Shown here: positions 52,100 to 61,240 of the stretch, in pieces
How positions within the stretch are numbered: the stretch's first letter is position 1
Layout of the letters: the number at the start of each line of letters is the position of its first letter
DNA from: an uncultured Pseudodesulfovibrio sp.
GTDB lineage: Bacteria > Desulfobacterota > Desulfovibrionia > Desulfovibrionales > Desulfovibrionaceae
Reading direction: 5' to 3'
DNA length: 64,000 nucleotides
Assembly: GCF_963677845.1 (NCBI RefSeq)
Contig: NZ_OY782498.1
Span: 2,797,518-2,861,517, forward strand
Program-made: the position numbers and the translations under genes
Notes under the pieces: generated by a model
What the model saw: only the letters and a program-made list of their open reading frames with translations
Told to the model about the DNA's origin: nothing
Database searches by the model: none

Positions 52100-53256
52100 T
52101 ACCCCAACTCCCTTAATCTGTTCATAGCGTCCTCAAGAGCATCCATTTCCTTGGCAAAACAAAAACGGACCAAGGTCTCCCCAACCGGGCCAGAATAAAA
52201 AGCGGAACCGGGCACACAGGCCACGCCAGTCTTTTCCAACAAGTACAAGGCTCGCTCCTTGGCCGTTTCTCCCGGCAATGAAGTCACATCAGCCAGTGTA
52301 TAATATGAGCCGTCCGGCACATGGGGCGTCAGCCCGATATCCCGCAGGGTGTCGCAAAACATATCCCGCTTCCTCTGATGATCATCAGATATACCTTGAT
52401 AATACTCCGGCCCCAGCTCCTCCAACCCTTTGGCGGCACCTATCTGCAAGGGAGCGGGCGCACAGACATAGACCAAATCGCTGAAATGCCCGATAGGCAA
52501 AGCCCACTCAGGATCGCAGATGGCATACCCAAGCCTCCAGCCAGTGATCGCAAAGACCTTGGACAGGCCTGAAATGGTGATCGTCCGCCGAGCCATGCCC
52601 GGAATAGTCGCAGGGCTAATGTGTTCGTGTCCGTCGAACACAAAGTGTTCATAAATCTCATCGGTAAAAACAAAAATATCATGGGACTCGGCAAAGTCGG
52701 CAATAAGTTCCAGTTCCTTGCGGGAAAAGATCTTACCCGCAGGGTTGGCCGGTGTATTCAAAATCATGGCGCGGGTCTTTGATGTAACAGCCTGCTCCAA
52801 ATCTTCGGAGGTAAACTCCCAATTCGGCGGCTCCAGAATGACGGATACCGGTTTGATGCCCAACGAAGCCATGGTCACTATATGATAGCCATAGTATGGC
52901 TCGAAAACGATGACTTCGTCGCCCTCGTTAAGCAAAGCAAGGCAGGCTGCATAGAATGCTCCCGTGGCTCCGGCAGAAGCAACCACCTGATTCTCCGGGT
53001 TCACATCCATGCCGGTATATCGTTTCTGCTTGGCAGCTATAGCTTCACGGAACCGGGGCAGCCCATCGAAGCGGGTATAAATATTGGTGCCCGCCTTCAT
53101 GGCTTCCTCTGCCCCCTTGATGACCACCTCCGGCACGGGCAGATCACACACACCCTGTGCCAGGTTCACGCCGGACACTCGCGCGCATTCCAGCGTCATA
53201 TTCCTGATTTCGGATTGGGCCACCAACGGTCTTCGCTTGCTCACTTTCAACGTCAT
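52099..53256 (-). CDS. pyridoxal-phosphate aminotransferase, class I/II
   Basis: 385 residues, with INLAQGVCDLPVPE-like start (VNLAQGVCDLPVPEVVIKGA), AGATGAFYAACLALLNEGDEVIVFEPYYGYH, ILNTPANPAGKIFSRKELE and the PLP lysine in TISGLSKVFAITGWRLGYA. The end block GETLVRFCFAKEMDALEDAMNRL is typical. Aspartate, aromatic or methionine substrates are possible; I cannot choose. It lies upstream of, and overlaps by one base, the DksA-like gene, and diverges from the SDR gene. Confidence 0.9.
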   Translation of the reverse strand: MTLKVSKRRPLVAQSEIRNMTLECARVSGVNLAQGVCDLPVPEVVIKGAEEAMKAGTNIYTRFDGLPRFREAIAAKQKRYTGMDVNPENQVVASAGATGAFYAACLALLNEGDEVIVFEPYYGYHIVTMASLGIKPVSVILEPPNWEFTSEDLEQAVTSKTRAMILNTPANPAGKIFSRKELELIADFAESHDIFVFTDEIYEHFVFDGHEHISPATIPGMARRTITISGLSKVFAITGWRLGYAICDPEWALPIGHFSDLVYVCAPAPLQIGAAKGLEELGPEYYQGISDDHQRKRDMFCDTLRDIGLTPHVPDGSYYTLADVTSLPGETAKERALYLLEKTGVACVPGSAFYSGPVGETLVRFCFAKEMDALEDAMNRLRELG

Positions 53257-53308
53257 GGGGTATTCTCTTCCTCATCCTCTGAAATTTTTACATGAAGGCA
53301 CACTGTAT

Positions 53309-54058
53309 ATGACTTCACTCAGGAATAAAACCCTTGTCCTGACAGGCGCATCCATGGGTATCGGCGCTGCCCTTGCCCGTGAACTGGCACATGATGGCGT
53401 CAACCTCGTCCTTGGAGCGCGCACCGAATCAAAACTGACAAAAACTCGCGATGCATGCCGTGCACTCGGCATCAAAGCGGAATGTCTGGCTGGTGATGTA
53501 TCCTCCTCCAACGTAGCTCAAGAGTTGATACAAACAGCCCATGAACTCGGCAACTTTCATGGATTCATTCATGCCGCCGGAGTTCTCGCACCCGGTCCAA
53601 CGATCTGGGAAACCACCAAGACCCGATTCCGCGAAGTCATGAACGCTTCCGTCGATGCGGCCCACCAACTCATTCGCCATGCCACGCCTCTTCTTCTTGA
53701 ACGAGGTGAAGGGTTGGCCGTTTTTTTCGGCTCCGGTGCGGCGGAACGCGCCCAACCCGGTATTGGAGCATATTGCACAGCCAAAGCCGCCGAAGAACAT
53801 CTGGCCCGTCAATTAGCCGCTGAAGCTCCGGTCATCACCACTATCATTTGGCGACCGGGGATTGTGGAAACTCGGATGCAAAAAGATGCCAGAAACTCCA
53901 CAGGAGGGAGTGCGGATCAACTCAAATCCGTCTTCAAACCATGGAAAAAAGATGGACTTCTCATGACGCCCAAACAATCTGCGCGGGGCTTGGCCGACTT
54001 CCTCCACAATAACCCACAACGCTATCACGGCAAAATCGCGGATGTCCGAAACATCTGA
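53309..54058 (+). CDS. short-chain dehydrogenase/reductase
   Basis: Classical SDR of 249 residues: TLVLTGASMGIGAALARELA (NAD(P)-binding), HGFIHAAGVLAPGP, FFGSGAAERAQPGIGAYCTAKAAEEHLARQL with catalytic Ser and YxxxK (YCTAK), and RPGIVETRMQ. The substrate is unknown. I use the ATG at 53309 (MTSLRNK); a longer frame runs back into the divergent aminotransferase gene. Ribosome-binding site GAAGG is ten bases off. Confidence 0.88.
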   Translation: MTSLRNKTLVLTGASMGIGAALARELAHDGVNLVLGARTESKLTKTRDACRALGIKAECLAGDVSSSNVAQELIQTAHELGNFHGFIHAAGVLAPGPTIWETTKTRFREVMNASVDAAHQLIRHATPLLLERGEGLAVFFGSGAAERAQPGIGAYCTAKAAEEHLARQLAAEAPVITTIIWRPGIVETRMQKDARNSTGGSADQLKSVFKPWKKDGLLMTPKQSARGLADFLHNNPQRYHGKIADVRNI

Positions 54059-54136
54059 GGTTTTGTTGACGGAAACCCCCGGACCCCATATATCCTGATA
54101 GAGGAATCCAATCCATTATCCGTACAAGGAGATACC

Positions 54137-54688
54137 ATGAAAAAATGTGCATACGCATTCTGTCTGCTTTTCATCTTCGGCCTGCTGACCGCCTGTGGTG
54201 GTGATGACGTTGCCGACGATCCGAATCTGTCTTCAGAGGCAAAAAACATTGTCGAAGAAATCGGTGGTCCTTTCTCCGATTCGGAATTCAAAAAATTTCT
54301 CGCAGACCTCCCGGATATCCCGAGCATGACCGCTCACTCCCAGCAAGACATCGGAGAGGTCAGTGGGGCAGATTTGTCTGCCAAGATTCTTGCCGAAGTC
54401 AAAAGCAAAGGATGGAATGAAGAACGCTTCATGTACATATACAGCCATTCCATGGCCATGGTGAATGTGGAACAAATCAACACCATGAACGAGCAGGTCA
54501 AAAAGCAGATGGAAGACATGCCGGAAGAGCAAAAGAAGATGATGGAACAGATGTTGGACAAACAGATGGGCGGACAGATGGAAGCGTACAAGGCTGAAGT
54601 CGATAAACAAGTGCCGGCCTCTGAACAGGCTATCATTCGGGACAACATGGAAGCCCTGTACGCCGCATTCGGCCTGCCTCAGGAATAA
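54137..54688 (+). CDS. lipoprotein of unknown function, 183 aa
   Basis: Signal peptide with lipobox LLTAC (Cys20), then a soluble domain with helical segments and a methionine/glutamine-rich stretch (KKQMEDMPEEQKKMMEQMLDKQMGG) that may coil. No family is recognised. CAAGGAG lies before the ATG. The gene is followed by the kinase-fold gene after six bases and by selO, so the three form an operon. Confidence 0.75.
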   Translation: MKKCAYAFCLLFIFGLLTACGGDDVADDPNLSSEAKNIVEEIGGPFSDSEFKKFLADLPDIPSMTAHSQQDIGEVSGADLSAKILAEVKSKGWNEERFMYIYSHSMAMVNVEQINTMNEQVKKQMEDMPEEQKKMMEQMLDKQMGGQMEAYKAEVDKQVPASEQAIIRDNMEALYAAFGLPQE

Positions 54689-54694
54689 TTCATA

Positions 54695-55639
54695 ATGATT
54701 GAACGACTCACCTTGTGGGGGTTGACTCCGGGCCGCCATATTCCTGATATAGAATTGCCCGGCAGCCCCCAGCGGTGCATGGGGCGTGCTCCAGTTGAAG
54801 ACGATTCTGGACGGGTGTGGGTGTTGGAGCATCTTCATCCAACCCAATTTGACCGCCGTGAACGAATCGGCCGAGCCCTGTCCTTCCTCGAAGATACAGG
54901 ATTCCCGGTACCCGCCTACCTCCCGGATCTCAACGGACATTTTGTGGCGGAACATGGAAACGATCATTATCAACTCTCTCCGTTCATTCCCGGCACCCCC
55001 CTGCCACAACCGGAATTCATCGAAGACAAAGAACGGGGCCACAACCTCGGCGCCGTCCTTGCTGCATTGCATAACGCCGGTACGAATATCCGGGAATTCG
55101 ACACTGAACCGCCGTTTGTTTTGGAAGACTATGTCAACGACCTCATGGCAAAGGTTGCACCTCGTCAACCGATAATTCATGACGCACTGCTCCCGGTTCT
55201 TGATTCACTCGCTCCTCTTTTCGAAGCATGGGACGACCTACCTAAAGCATTGTGTCACGGAGATTTCCACCCGCTCAACACTATTTGGCGCGATCAGTCC
55301 GTTGCCGCAGTGATTGACTGGGAATTCATCGGAATCCGGCCCGCACTGTTCGACGTAGCCAACTGTCTCGGCTGTGTCGGGATTGAAGACCCACTGGCCC
55401 TCGTTCGCGGCCTGACTCCGGCACTACTCTCGACGCTTCAGGATACCGGTTGTCTTGAAAAAACAAACTTTGCCCTCTTGCCGGAACTCCTCATCGGCAT
55501 GCGGTTTGCCTGGATGTCTGAATGGCTCAGACGGCACGACACCGAGATGATCGATATTGAAATTAGTTACATACGCCTGCTTACCAACTCCATTGATTCC
55601 CTTCTTCCCGCTTGGAAAAACATCTTGGGGCAACCATGA
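54695..55639 (+). CDS. APH-family phosphotransferase (kinase-fold protein)
   Basis: C-lobe catalytic loop CHGDFHPLNTIWRD and metal-binding block VIDWEFIGIRPALFDVANC are characteristic of aminoglycoside phosphotransferase-like and homoserine-kinase-like enzymes, 314 residues. The N-lobe shows GRVWVLEHLHPTQFDRRERIGRAL. The substrate is unknown; with selO next door it may modify a protein or small metabolite. The stop overlaps the selO start (ATGA), so both are translated together. Confidence 0.82.
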   Translation: MIERLTLWGLTPGRHIPDIELPGSPQRCMGRAPVEDDSGRVWVLEHLHPTQFDRRERIGRALSFLEDTGFPVPAYLPDLNGHFVAEHGNDHYQLSPFIPGTPLPQPEFIEDKERGHNLGAVLAALHNAGTNIREFDTEPPFVLEDYVNDLMAKVAPRQPIIHDALLPVLDSLAPLFEAWDDLPKALCHGDFHPLNTIWRDQSVAAVIDWEFIGIRPALFDVANCLGCVGIEDPLALVRGLTPALLSTLQDTGCLEKTNFALLPELLIGMRFAWMSEWLRRHDTEMIDIEISYIRLLTNSIDSLLPAWKNILGQP

Positions 55640-57090
55640 TTTTTGACAACACCTATGCTCGGCTCCCCAATCGATTCTTTCAACGGATCAACCCCGTTGT
55701 TGTAGAAAAACCCAGCCTCATTCGCGTGAACACTCCGTTGGCGAAAGAACTCGGCCTTCCCCTCCCTGACAATCACCTTCAGTTGGCCGAACTTTTTTCC
55801 GGCAATGTACTCATGGAAGGCATGGAGCCGATAGCCCAAGCCTATGCAGGCCACCAGTTCGGAAACTTCGTCCATCAACTGGGAGATGGCCGTGCCGTAC
55901 TTCTAGGGGAAATGATTTCCAAGCGAAGAAAACGGTTCGACATCCAGCTCAAAGGGTCCGGGCAAACCCAATTTTCACGAAGTGGCGATGGTCGCTCTCC
56001 GCTGGGACCCGTCATCCGGGAATACATATTGTCCGAAGCCATGCACACCCTCGGCATCCCCACCACCCGCGCATTGGCAATGGTTGCCACCGGGGAAACT
56101 GTTCACCGGGAAACGCCATTGTCCGGAGCAATCATGACACGTGTGGCCGCCAGTTTTATCAGAGTCGGTACCTTTGAATATTTTGCGGCAAGAAACGACG
56201 AAGACGCACTCAAGAAATTGGCTGACTACGCCATTCAACGCCACTATCCAGAAGCACTTGAAGCGGACAATCCATATGCGGCATTTTTCAATGCCGTTTG
56301 TCATACACAGGCCGAACTGCTGGCCCAATGGATGTGTATAGGTTTCATTCACGGAGTAATGAATACCGACAACACCACTATTTCCGGCGAGACCATCGAC
56401 TACGGTCCATGCGCTTTCATGGACCAATACAACCCGGCTCAGGTCTTCAGCTCCATCGACCATCAAGGGCGATATGCCTATAACCAACAACCTCTCATAG
56501 CCCAATGGAACATGGGTTGCTTGGGCGGTTGCCTCATCCCGCTTCTGCACACGGACGAACAAACTGCCCACAACCTCGGCGAAGATATCCTCGCCACATT
56601 CACTCCGGCCTTTGCTCACCATTACCGGACTGGTTTGTGCGCCAAAATCGGCCTTTCCACAGAAAGCAATCGTGGATTCGCTCACGCTAAACGACTGCTT
56701 GAAATCATGCATGAGGACCATGTGGATTTCACGGAATCATTCCGCATTCTAGGGGACTCGATCACGGACGCGGCACCATTTGAAGCGCTCTTTTCCTCTC
56801 GGAAAACAATTGTACAATGGATCGCGGAATGGCAGGAATTGTTGAATAAAGAAACACGGTTCGAAAATGAAATTAGCCGCGCCATGCATGCAACCAACCC
56901 CGCCTTCATTCCACGAAATCATCGCGTTGAAGAGGCGATTCGGGCAGCGGAAGATCGCGAGGATTTTTCCCCTACCCACAAATTGATCGAGATTTTAAGC
57001 ACACCATACGCAGACCAGCCGGACCATCAGGAATATCGCACCCCGCCGGGACCATCGGAACGGGTTCACCAAACATTTTGCGGCACCTGA
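55636..57090 (+). CDS. selO: SelO family protein adenylyltransferase
   Basis: Pseudokinase-fold AMPylase that transfers AMP to protein hydroxyls and is linked to redox stress. FDNTYARLPNRFFQRINPV, YAGHQFGNFVHQLGDGRAVLLGE, LKGSGQTQFSRSGDGRSPLGPVIREYILSEAMHTLGIPTTRALA and HGVMNTDNTTISGETIDYGPCAFMD are the diagnostic blocks. 484 residues, normal length. The protein lacks the C-terminal selenocysteine found in mitochondrial forms (it ends FCGT, where C may be the equivalent). Coupled by ATGA to the APH-type kinase. Confidence 0.95.
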   Translation: MIFDNTYARLPNRFFQRINPVVVEKPSLIRVNTPLAKELGLPLPDNHLQLAELFSGNVLMEGMEPIAQAYAGHQFGNFVHQLGDGRAVLLGEMISKRRKRFDIQLKGSGQTQFSRSGDGRSPLGPVIREYILSEAMHTLGIPTTRALAMVATGETVHRETPLSGAIMTRVAASFIRVGTFEYFAARNDEDALKKLADYAIQRHYPEALEADNPYAAFFNAVCHTQAELLAQWMCIGFIHGVMNTDNTTISGETIDYGPCAFMDQYNPAQVFSSIDHQGRYAYNQQPLIAQWNMGCLGGCLIPLLHTDEQTAHNLGEDILATFTPAFAHHYRTGLCAKIGLSTESNRGFAHAKRLLEIMHEDHVDFTESFRILGDSITDAAPFEALFSSRKTIVQWIAEWQELLNKETRFENEISRAMHATNPAFIPRNHRVEEAIRAAEDREDFSPTHKLIEILSTPYADQPDHQEYRTPPGPSERVHQTFCGT

Positions 57091-57244
57091 TTTCACAAAA
57101 AAGGTCCACTTCTTATTTCCGGGATACTGGTTGTTGATTTAAGAACAGGGGCAGAAACCGCCTTCTGACAAACAGGGCGATTTCCTGCACCGGCCAAAGA
57201 GTTACACCCTGTGGAACCCCACCTGTTGGCGCACTCATTTTGAC

Positions 57245-57277
57245 AAAAAAAAGCCGACCAAAGGGTCGGCTTTTTTT
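57245..57277. terminator. bidirectional terminator between selO and the acidic protein gene
   Basis: GCCGACC and GGTCGGC with a 4-base loop, eight A before and seven T after, so it can stop transcripts from both sides. The 150 bases between selO and this site hold no gene. Confidence 0.9.
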
Positions 57278-57298
57278 CTGTATTCATAAAAAGATAAA

Positions 57299-58663
57299 TC
57301 AATCGTCAAGTTCACTAGCCAAGGCGACAATTTCTTCGCGAATAATGCGAGCGGCCTCTTCTGGAACCATCTGGGCAATTTCGTCACGTAACCGTTTTTC
57401 CAGATCTTCAACACGAGACTCAAGCATGGCGACCTTATCTTGTAATTCGGCCACAGTGGCTTCACCTGCCTCGGAACGAACATCCACGAGCAGCTGATCA
57501 ACGTCCACATCATCGGACACGTCATGCCCAGCGTCAGGCGGCATGATCTCAGCGGCTAGGACATCATCCAAGTCTGCATCCAGATCAGGAATATCCATAT
57601 CGTCGTCTGTTTCAACGTCCACGACGTCGGACACATCGACTTCAACATTATCCAGCAAGCTGTCCACATCCTCAATAGCGTCATCATCCAACGCGTCCAG
57701 ACCGGTCAATTCACTGTCAGCCTCTTCGGCAGGTTTTTCGACCTTGCGAATGTCGGCAAACACATTCCCGGCCACAATCGCACTACTGTCTTCCTGTTCG
57801 GGTTCCGGCTCGGGCTCATCCATGATGGATTCGATGTCAGCCTCAGGCACAGCTTCCTCTACAGGAACTTCCGGTGCAGGCTCTTCAGCCAAGGCTACGT
57901 CCATCATGTCTTCGGGTTCAGGGGAAATTTCTTCAACTTCAGGTTCGGAAGCAGCCTCAGTTGCAGGCTCTTCTGTTTCCTCAAGAATCATTTCTTCGGC
58001 CATCTCTTCGACGAAATCCTCAGGGAGATCTTCGATTACATCAGAAGAGATTTCCTCAATGTTCGGTTCGGGAACAGCGTCCTCTTCAGCGTCTGAGGTT
58101 CCTTCTTCGAGCAGATCATCAAGTTCCAAAAGATCCTCATCCGAATCATCCTCTTCCGCTACGAGATCATCCAATTCAATGGCATCCTCATCGGCTTCAG
58201 ATTCAAGCTCCGGCTCATTCTCTTCGGCGATATCGTCCACCAAGGCTTCAACCTCGGCTGCATTCTCGTCCGTCACTTCCTCAACAACATCGTCGAGCAC
58301 CAGCGGTTCATCCACATCATCTTCAATGATGTCATCAAGCACGATTAACTCGTCATTCTCTTCGGCGCTGGCAGCGGTTTCTACCACGGTGTCGAGATCA
58401 ATGATTTCATCCGCTTCCTCGGCAATGTCATCCAGCACGATAGGCTCGTCCTCTGCAACATCGTCGAGCAGAACCGGCCCGTCGTCGCTGTCAGCGGAAA
58501 CGTCATCATCCAGATCATCAGCAAAAAGATCTTCAAGCTCCTGCTCGAAATCAGCATCAACGGAATCTGGATCCAGCCCTTCATTTTCGGGCGCGGTATC
58601 GTTCAAGACGTCGCTTATATCAACATTCTTGTCGTTGGGGGAAGGCGGGGGAGCCGGGGTCAT
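57299..58663 (-). CDS. very acidic LDD-repeat protein, 454 aa
   Basis: Extremely rich in D and E, with about seven spaced copies of a motif of the form [P/E][I/L]VLDD[I/V/L]xE between residues about 62 and 188 (for example PVLLDDVAED, PIVLDDIAEE, LIVLDDIIED, PLVLDDVVEE, AIELDDLVAE). The middle is P/E-rich, and the C-terminal 55 residues form a likely coiled coil (VAELQDKVAMLESRVEDLEKRLRDEI and on). No signal peptide; probably cytoplasmic. The function is unknown; regular short hydrophobic-acidic motifs suggest many weak binding sites for a partner. The opposite strand has a long open frame that I regard as a shadow. Confidence 0.7.
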   Translation of the reverse strand: MTPAPPPSPNDKNVDISDVLNDTAPENEGLDPDSVDADFEQELEDLFADDLDDDVSADSDDGPVLLDDVAEDEPIVLDDIAEEADEIIDLDTVVETAASAEENDELIVLDDIIEDDVDEPLVLDDVVEEVTDENAAEVEALVDDIAEENEPELESEADEDAIELDDLVAEEDDSDEDLLELDDLLEEGTSDAEEDAVPEPNIEEISSDVIEDLPEDFVEEMAEEMILEETEEPATEAASEPEVEEISPEPEDMMDVALAEEPAPEVPVEEAVPEADIESIMDEPEPEPEQEDSSAIVAGNVFADIRKVEKPAEEADSELTGLDALDDDAIEDVDSLLDNVEVDVSDVVDVETDDDMDIPDLDADLDDVLAAEIMPPDAGHDVSDDVDVDQLLVDVRSEAGEATVAELQDKVAMLESRVEDLEKRLRDEIAQMVPEEAARIIREEIVALASELDD

Positions 58664-58686
58664 ATGTACCTCCTGAGAGAAGGTTT

Positions 58687-58719
58687 AAAAAAAAAGGGGA
58701 GCTGTCTTAGCAGCCCCCC
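58687..58719 (-). terminator. intrinsic terminator after cytochrome c3
   Basis: GGGGGGCTG and CAGCTCCCC pair with one G-T position, followed on the minus strand by nine T, so cytochrome c3 is probably monocistronic. Confidence 0.85.
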
Positions 58720-58737
58720 TCGAATTACCCTAGCGTT

Positions 58738-59148
58738 TTACTTCTTGGGGTGGCAGTCCTTACAACCAACGGGGGCTGCCTTGCCGGCCTTCTTTTCTAC
58801 CTTGTGGCAGCCAAGACAGGAAGCCTTGGACTTCTTGTTATGGAAAGCCTGGTAGAAGCCCTTGGGGTCTTTCTTGGCGGCTTTGCTGGCATCCACGTGA
58901 CAGCCTTCAGAAGCACAGCTCTTGACTGCTTCCTTGGACTCGGCTTTATGGTGACACACCATACAGTCGATACCGAGCTCAGAATGCTTTTTGTGCGGGA
59001 ATTCGACAGCTGTTTTAGTTGCCTTGACGCCCTCGGGAGCCGTCATGGTGATCTGGTCGGGAGCTGCATTGCCTGCAATAACTGCGGGCAGCGCGAAAAC
59101 ACATACCAGAGCGACAACCATAAGGCTGATGATCAGTGATTTCTTCAT
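58738..59148 (-). CDS. tetrahaem cytochrome c3, periplasmic
   Basis: A cleaved signal peptide (about 1-25, ending AVIAG) is followed by four haem sites: CMVCHH, CASEGCH (the CxxxxCH type of c3), CLGCH and CKDCH, with extra histidine ligands (FPHKKHSEL, FHNKK). This is the standard type I cytochrome c3 of desulfovibrios, which takes electrons from periplasmic hydrogenases and formate dehydrogenases to transmembrane complexes. 136 residues in the precursor. Confidence 0.96.
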   Translation of the reverse strand: MKKSLIISLMVVALVCVFALPAVIAGNAAPDQITMTAPEGVKATKTAVEFPHKKHSELGIDCMVCHHKAESKEAVKSCASEGCHVDASKAAKKDPKGFYQAFHNKKSKASCLGCHKVEKKAGKAAPVGCKDCHPKK

Positions 59149-59316
59149 TTACCTAGTTCCTCCTGTTGCATAAAAAAATAAACAGTCACACTCTCTACTT
59201 AGCGGGATAAATTATGTATCCCCCCCCTGTCAAGCGAGGGAATGCTAGCGTAGCCCCCCGCTTTTACCTGAAAAAGGTCCTTCAAGGCAAGGGGCTTTTG
59301 TTACTTTTCTCACACA

Positions 59317-60063
59317 TCAGATGTCATATTTTTGATGATAGCCACGAGGAGTCAACAATCGACCGCCTGCAATCCGCGTCGCAGAATTACCCACGATGAG
59401 TACGGTTTGCATGTCAACGGCTTCGAAATCCACGCTGTTCAGGGTCACGGCTTTCACGGATTGTCCCGGCCTGTAAGCCTTCCCCACAACACCAACAGGC
59501 GTCTCAGGACTTCTGAATTTGGCTATGATATCAAGAGCTTTTTGCAAATGGTCATGCCGTTTTCTGGAACGAGGATTATAGATGGCAATGACAAAATCAG
59601 CACTGGCGGCAGCAGCCAATCGCTTTTCGATAAGTTCCCAAGGCGTCAGTAAATCACTCAAGCTGATGGAAGCAAAATCGTGCATAAGCGGTGCGCCAAG
59701 CAAAGCCGAAGCCGCATTAAAAGCAGCCACTCCGGGAATGACTTCAAACGGTATTTTTTCGAGCAACCCTTCGGCTTCGAGAATTTCCAAAATCAATCCG
59801 GCCATGGCATAAATACCAGCGTCGCCACTGCACACCATGACGGTTTTCCGGCCAGAGCGAGCGCATTCAACAGCGGATTTTACCCGTTCAACTTCACCCA
59901 TCATGCCGGTGGAGACGACTTCCTTGCCTTCAAGTAGTTCAGGCGGCGTCAGCTCAATGTATCCTTTATATCCGGCGACGACGTCCGCTTCCTCAAGAGC
60001 CTTTCTGGCTGCAGGGGTAAGCAGGCTTTCATCTCCCGGCCCCAAGCTGACTGCCTTAATCAC
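59317..60063 (-). CDS. cobJ: cobalt-precorrin/precorrin-3B C17-methyltransferase
   Basis: SAM-dependent methyltransferase that drives ring contraction in cobalamin synthesis. IKAVSLGPGDESLLTPAARKALEEADVVAGYKGY, VCSGDAGIYAMAGLILEIL, VIPGVAAFNAASALLGAPLMHDFASISLSDLLTPW and IYNPRSRKRHDHLQKAL are the CobJ/CbiH signature. I start at the GTG at 60063, seven bases after GAGG; a TTG 15 bases further out is in frame. It overlaps the end of cbiG. Confidence 0.93.
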   Translation of the reverse strand: MIKAVSLGPGDESLLTPAARKALEEADVVAGYKGYIELTPPELLEGKEVVSTGMMGEVERVKSAVECARSGRKTVMVCSGDAGIYAMAGLILEILEAEGLLEKIPFEVIPGVAAFNAASALLGAPLMHDFASISLSDLLTPWELIEKRLAAAASADFVIAIYNPRSRKRHDHLQKALDIIAKFRSPETPVGVVGKAYRPGQSVKAVTLNSVDFEAVDMQTVLIVGNSATRIAGGRLLTPRGYHQKYDI

Positions 60064-61084
60064 CTTTGGCCCTCGCAACAGCCAGCGTTACGGTGCTGGT
60101 CTTTTCCTTGGTCACGACCAGTTCACCGCCGTGCGTTGCCAACAGAGCCGAAGCCTCGGCTACGGAAGGAACATTCATATGCGCTAAAACCATATCGGAC
60201 GGCGTAGGTACATCAATGGATGCAAGCTGCTTAGTTGTGTAAAAAACAGGATCAACGCCGAAATCATGGGCCGCTTCCAGCAGTCCGGCTTCATGCCGCT
60301 TGGCTTCGACTGATCCCAGAGAAGCAATACTCTTCAAAGCAAGTCCCTTTTCCTTGAAAACAGAGTATACATGGTCGAGAATTTCTTCTTTGGTAACGTC
60401 AAGACGACATCCAACCCCCAAGTGCAGCATGCGTGGATGCAGACAAAGTGCACCTTGTGGACAATCATCATGCCATGTCACCCAGATACCGGGACGATTC
60501 CTGTCCCAATCTGCAGGGTCGCTTATTCCTTCAAAACTCATATCCCACGCCAGACCAAGCCAATCCTCAGGATCATGCAGTTGCACTGTCATCCCTTCCA
60601 AAAGGGCGATGTTCACAAACTTGACCCGACTGATATCGTCGATAACCAACCCTTGGGACTGAGCGAGCATGTCTATAGACAAAACGCCGACAGAGTCCGT
60701 GGCTGTGGTAATCACTGGCTGTCCACCAAGGACACGGGCACATTGTGTGGATAACTCATTGGCCCCGCCCAAATGGCCGGCCAATAAGCTAATGGCGTAC
60801 TGTCCTTCTTGATCAAGACAAACCACGGCAGGATCGGTTTCCTTGCTTTGCAGATGAGGGGCAATGCATCGCACCGCAATACCTGCGGCGGCAACAAAAA
60901 CATGAGCATCAAATGTATTGAAGGTTGCTGAAATCAATTCGGACAGAGAATCGAACGGAGCAGCACCTTCGGCCTCAAGACGTCGGGACGCGTAAACGGT
61001 CCCGCCCAGCTTGGCAGCCAGACGGCTGACAATAGTGTGCCCTTTGCTGGTCAGGGCGTAATATGCAATTTTCTTTACTGACAT
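60056..61084 (-). CDS. cbiG: cobalt-precorrin-5A hydrolase CbiG
   Basis: Opens the lactone ring in the anaerobic cobalamin route. YYALTSKGHTIVSRLAAKLGG, FVAAAGIAVRCIAPHLQSKETDPAVVCLDQEG and SLLAGHLGGANELSTQCARVLGGQPVITTATD are the N- and mid-domain blocks, and GVGCRLDVTKEEI starts the C-terminal domain. 342 residues. It overlaps cobJ by eight bases, so the two are coupled. No cobalamin riboswitch is visible upstream. Confidence 0.94.
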   Translation of the reverse strand: MSVKKIAYYALTSKGHTIVSRLAAKLGGTVYASRRLEAEGAAPFDSLSELISATFNTFDAHVFVAAAGIAVRCIAPHLQSKETDPAVVCLDQEGQYAISLLAGHLGGANELSTQCARVLGGQPVITTATDSVGVLSIDMLAQSQGLVIDDISRVKFVNIALLEGMTVQLHDPEDWLGLAWDMSFEGISDPADWDRNRPGIWVTWHDDCPQGALCLHPRMLHLGVGCRLDVTKEEILDHVYSVFKEKGLALKSIASLGSVEAKRHEAGLLEAAHDFGVDPVFYTTKQLASIDVPTPSDMVLAHMNVPSVAEASALLATHGGELVVTKEKTSTVTLAVARAKGD

Positions 61085-61178
61085 CCTCTCTGTTTATCAG
61101 CATCACGCCTGATTCGAAAGTGAAAAATGCGATGAATACCCCCTCAAAAAGAGGAGAATTATCATTCTTTTACCCAAC

Positions 61179-61215
61179 AAAAACGGGTCGGTACACAAAA
61201 CGTGCACCGACCCGT
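61179..61215 (-). terminator. intrinsic terminator after hemL
   Basis: ACGGGTCGGT and ACCGACCCGT form a perfect 10-base stem with an inner GTGCAC/GTGTAC extension, followed on the minus strand by TTTTTG. Confidence 0.85.
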
Positions 61216-61240
61216 CAATATTATTACTTGAAAAAACTGT

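Noticed and set aside
57543..58676. 377-residue serine-rich open frame opposite the acidic protein
   Set aside because: Serine codons are the reverse complements of the GAT/GAC/GAA-rich sense codons. Low complexity and lack of a start signal mark it as a shadow.
61085..61240. Cobalamin riboswitch before cbiG
   Set aside because: I searched the short upstream region for the B12-box and surrounding stems and found neither; only the hemL terminator lies there.
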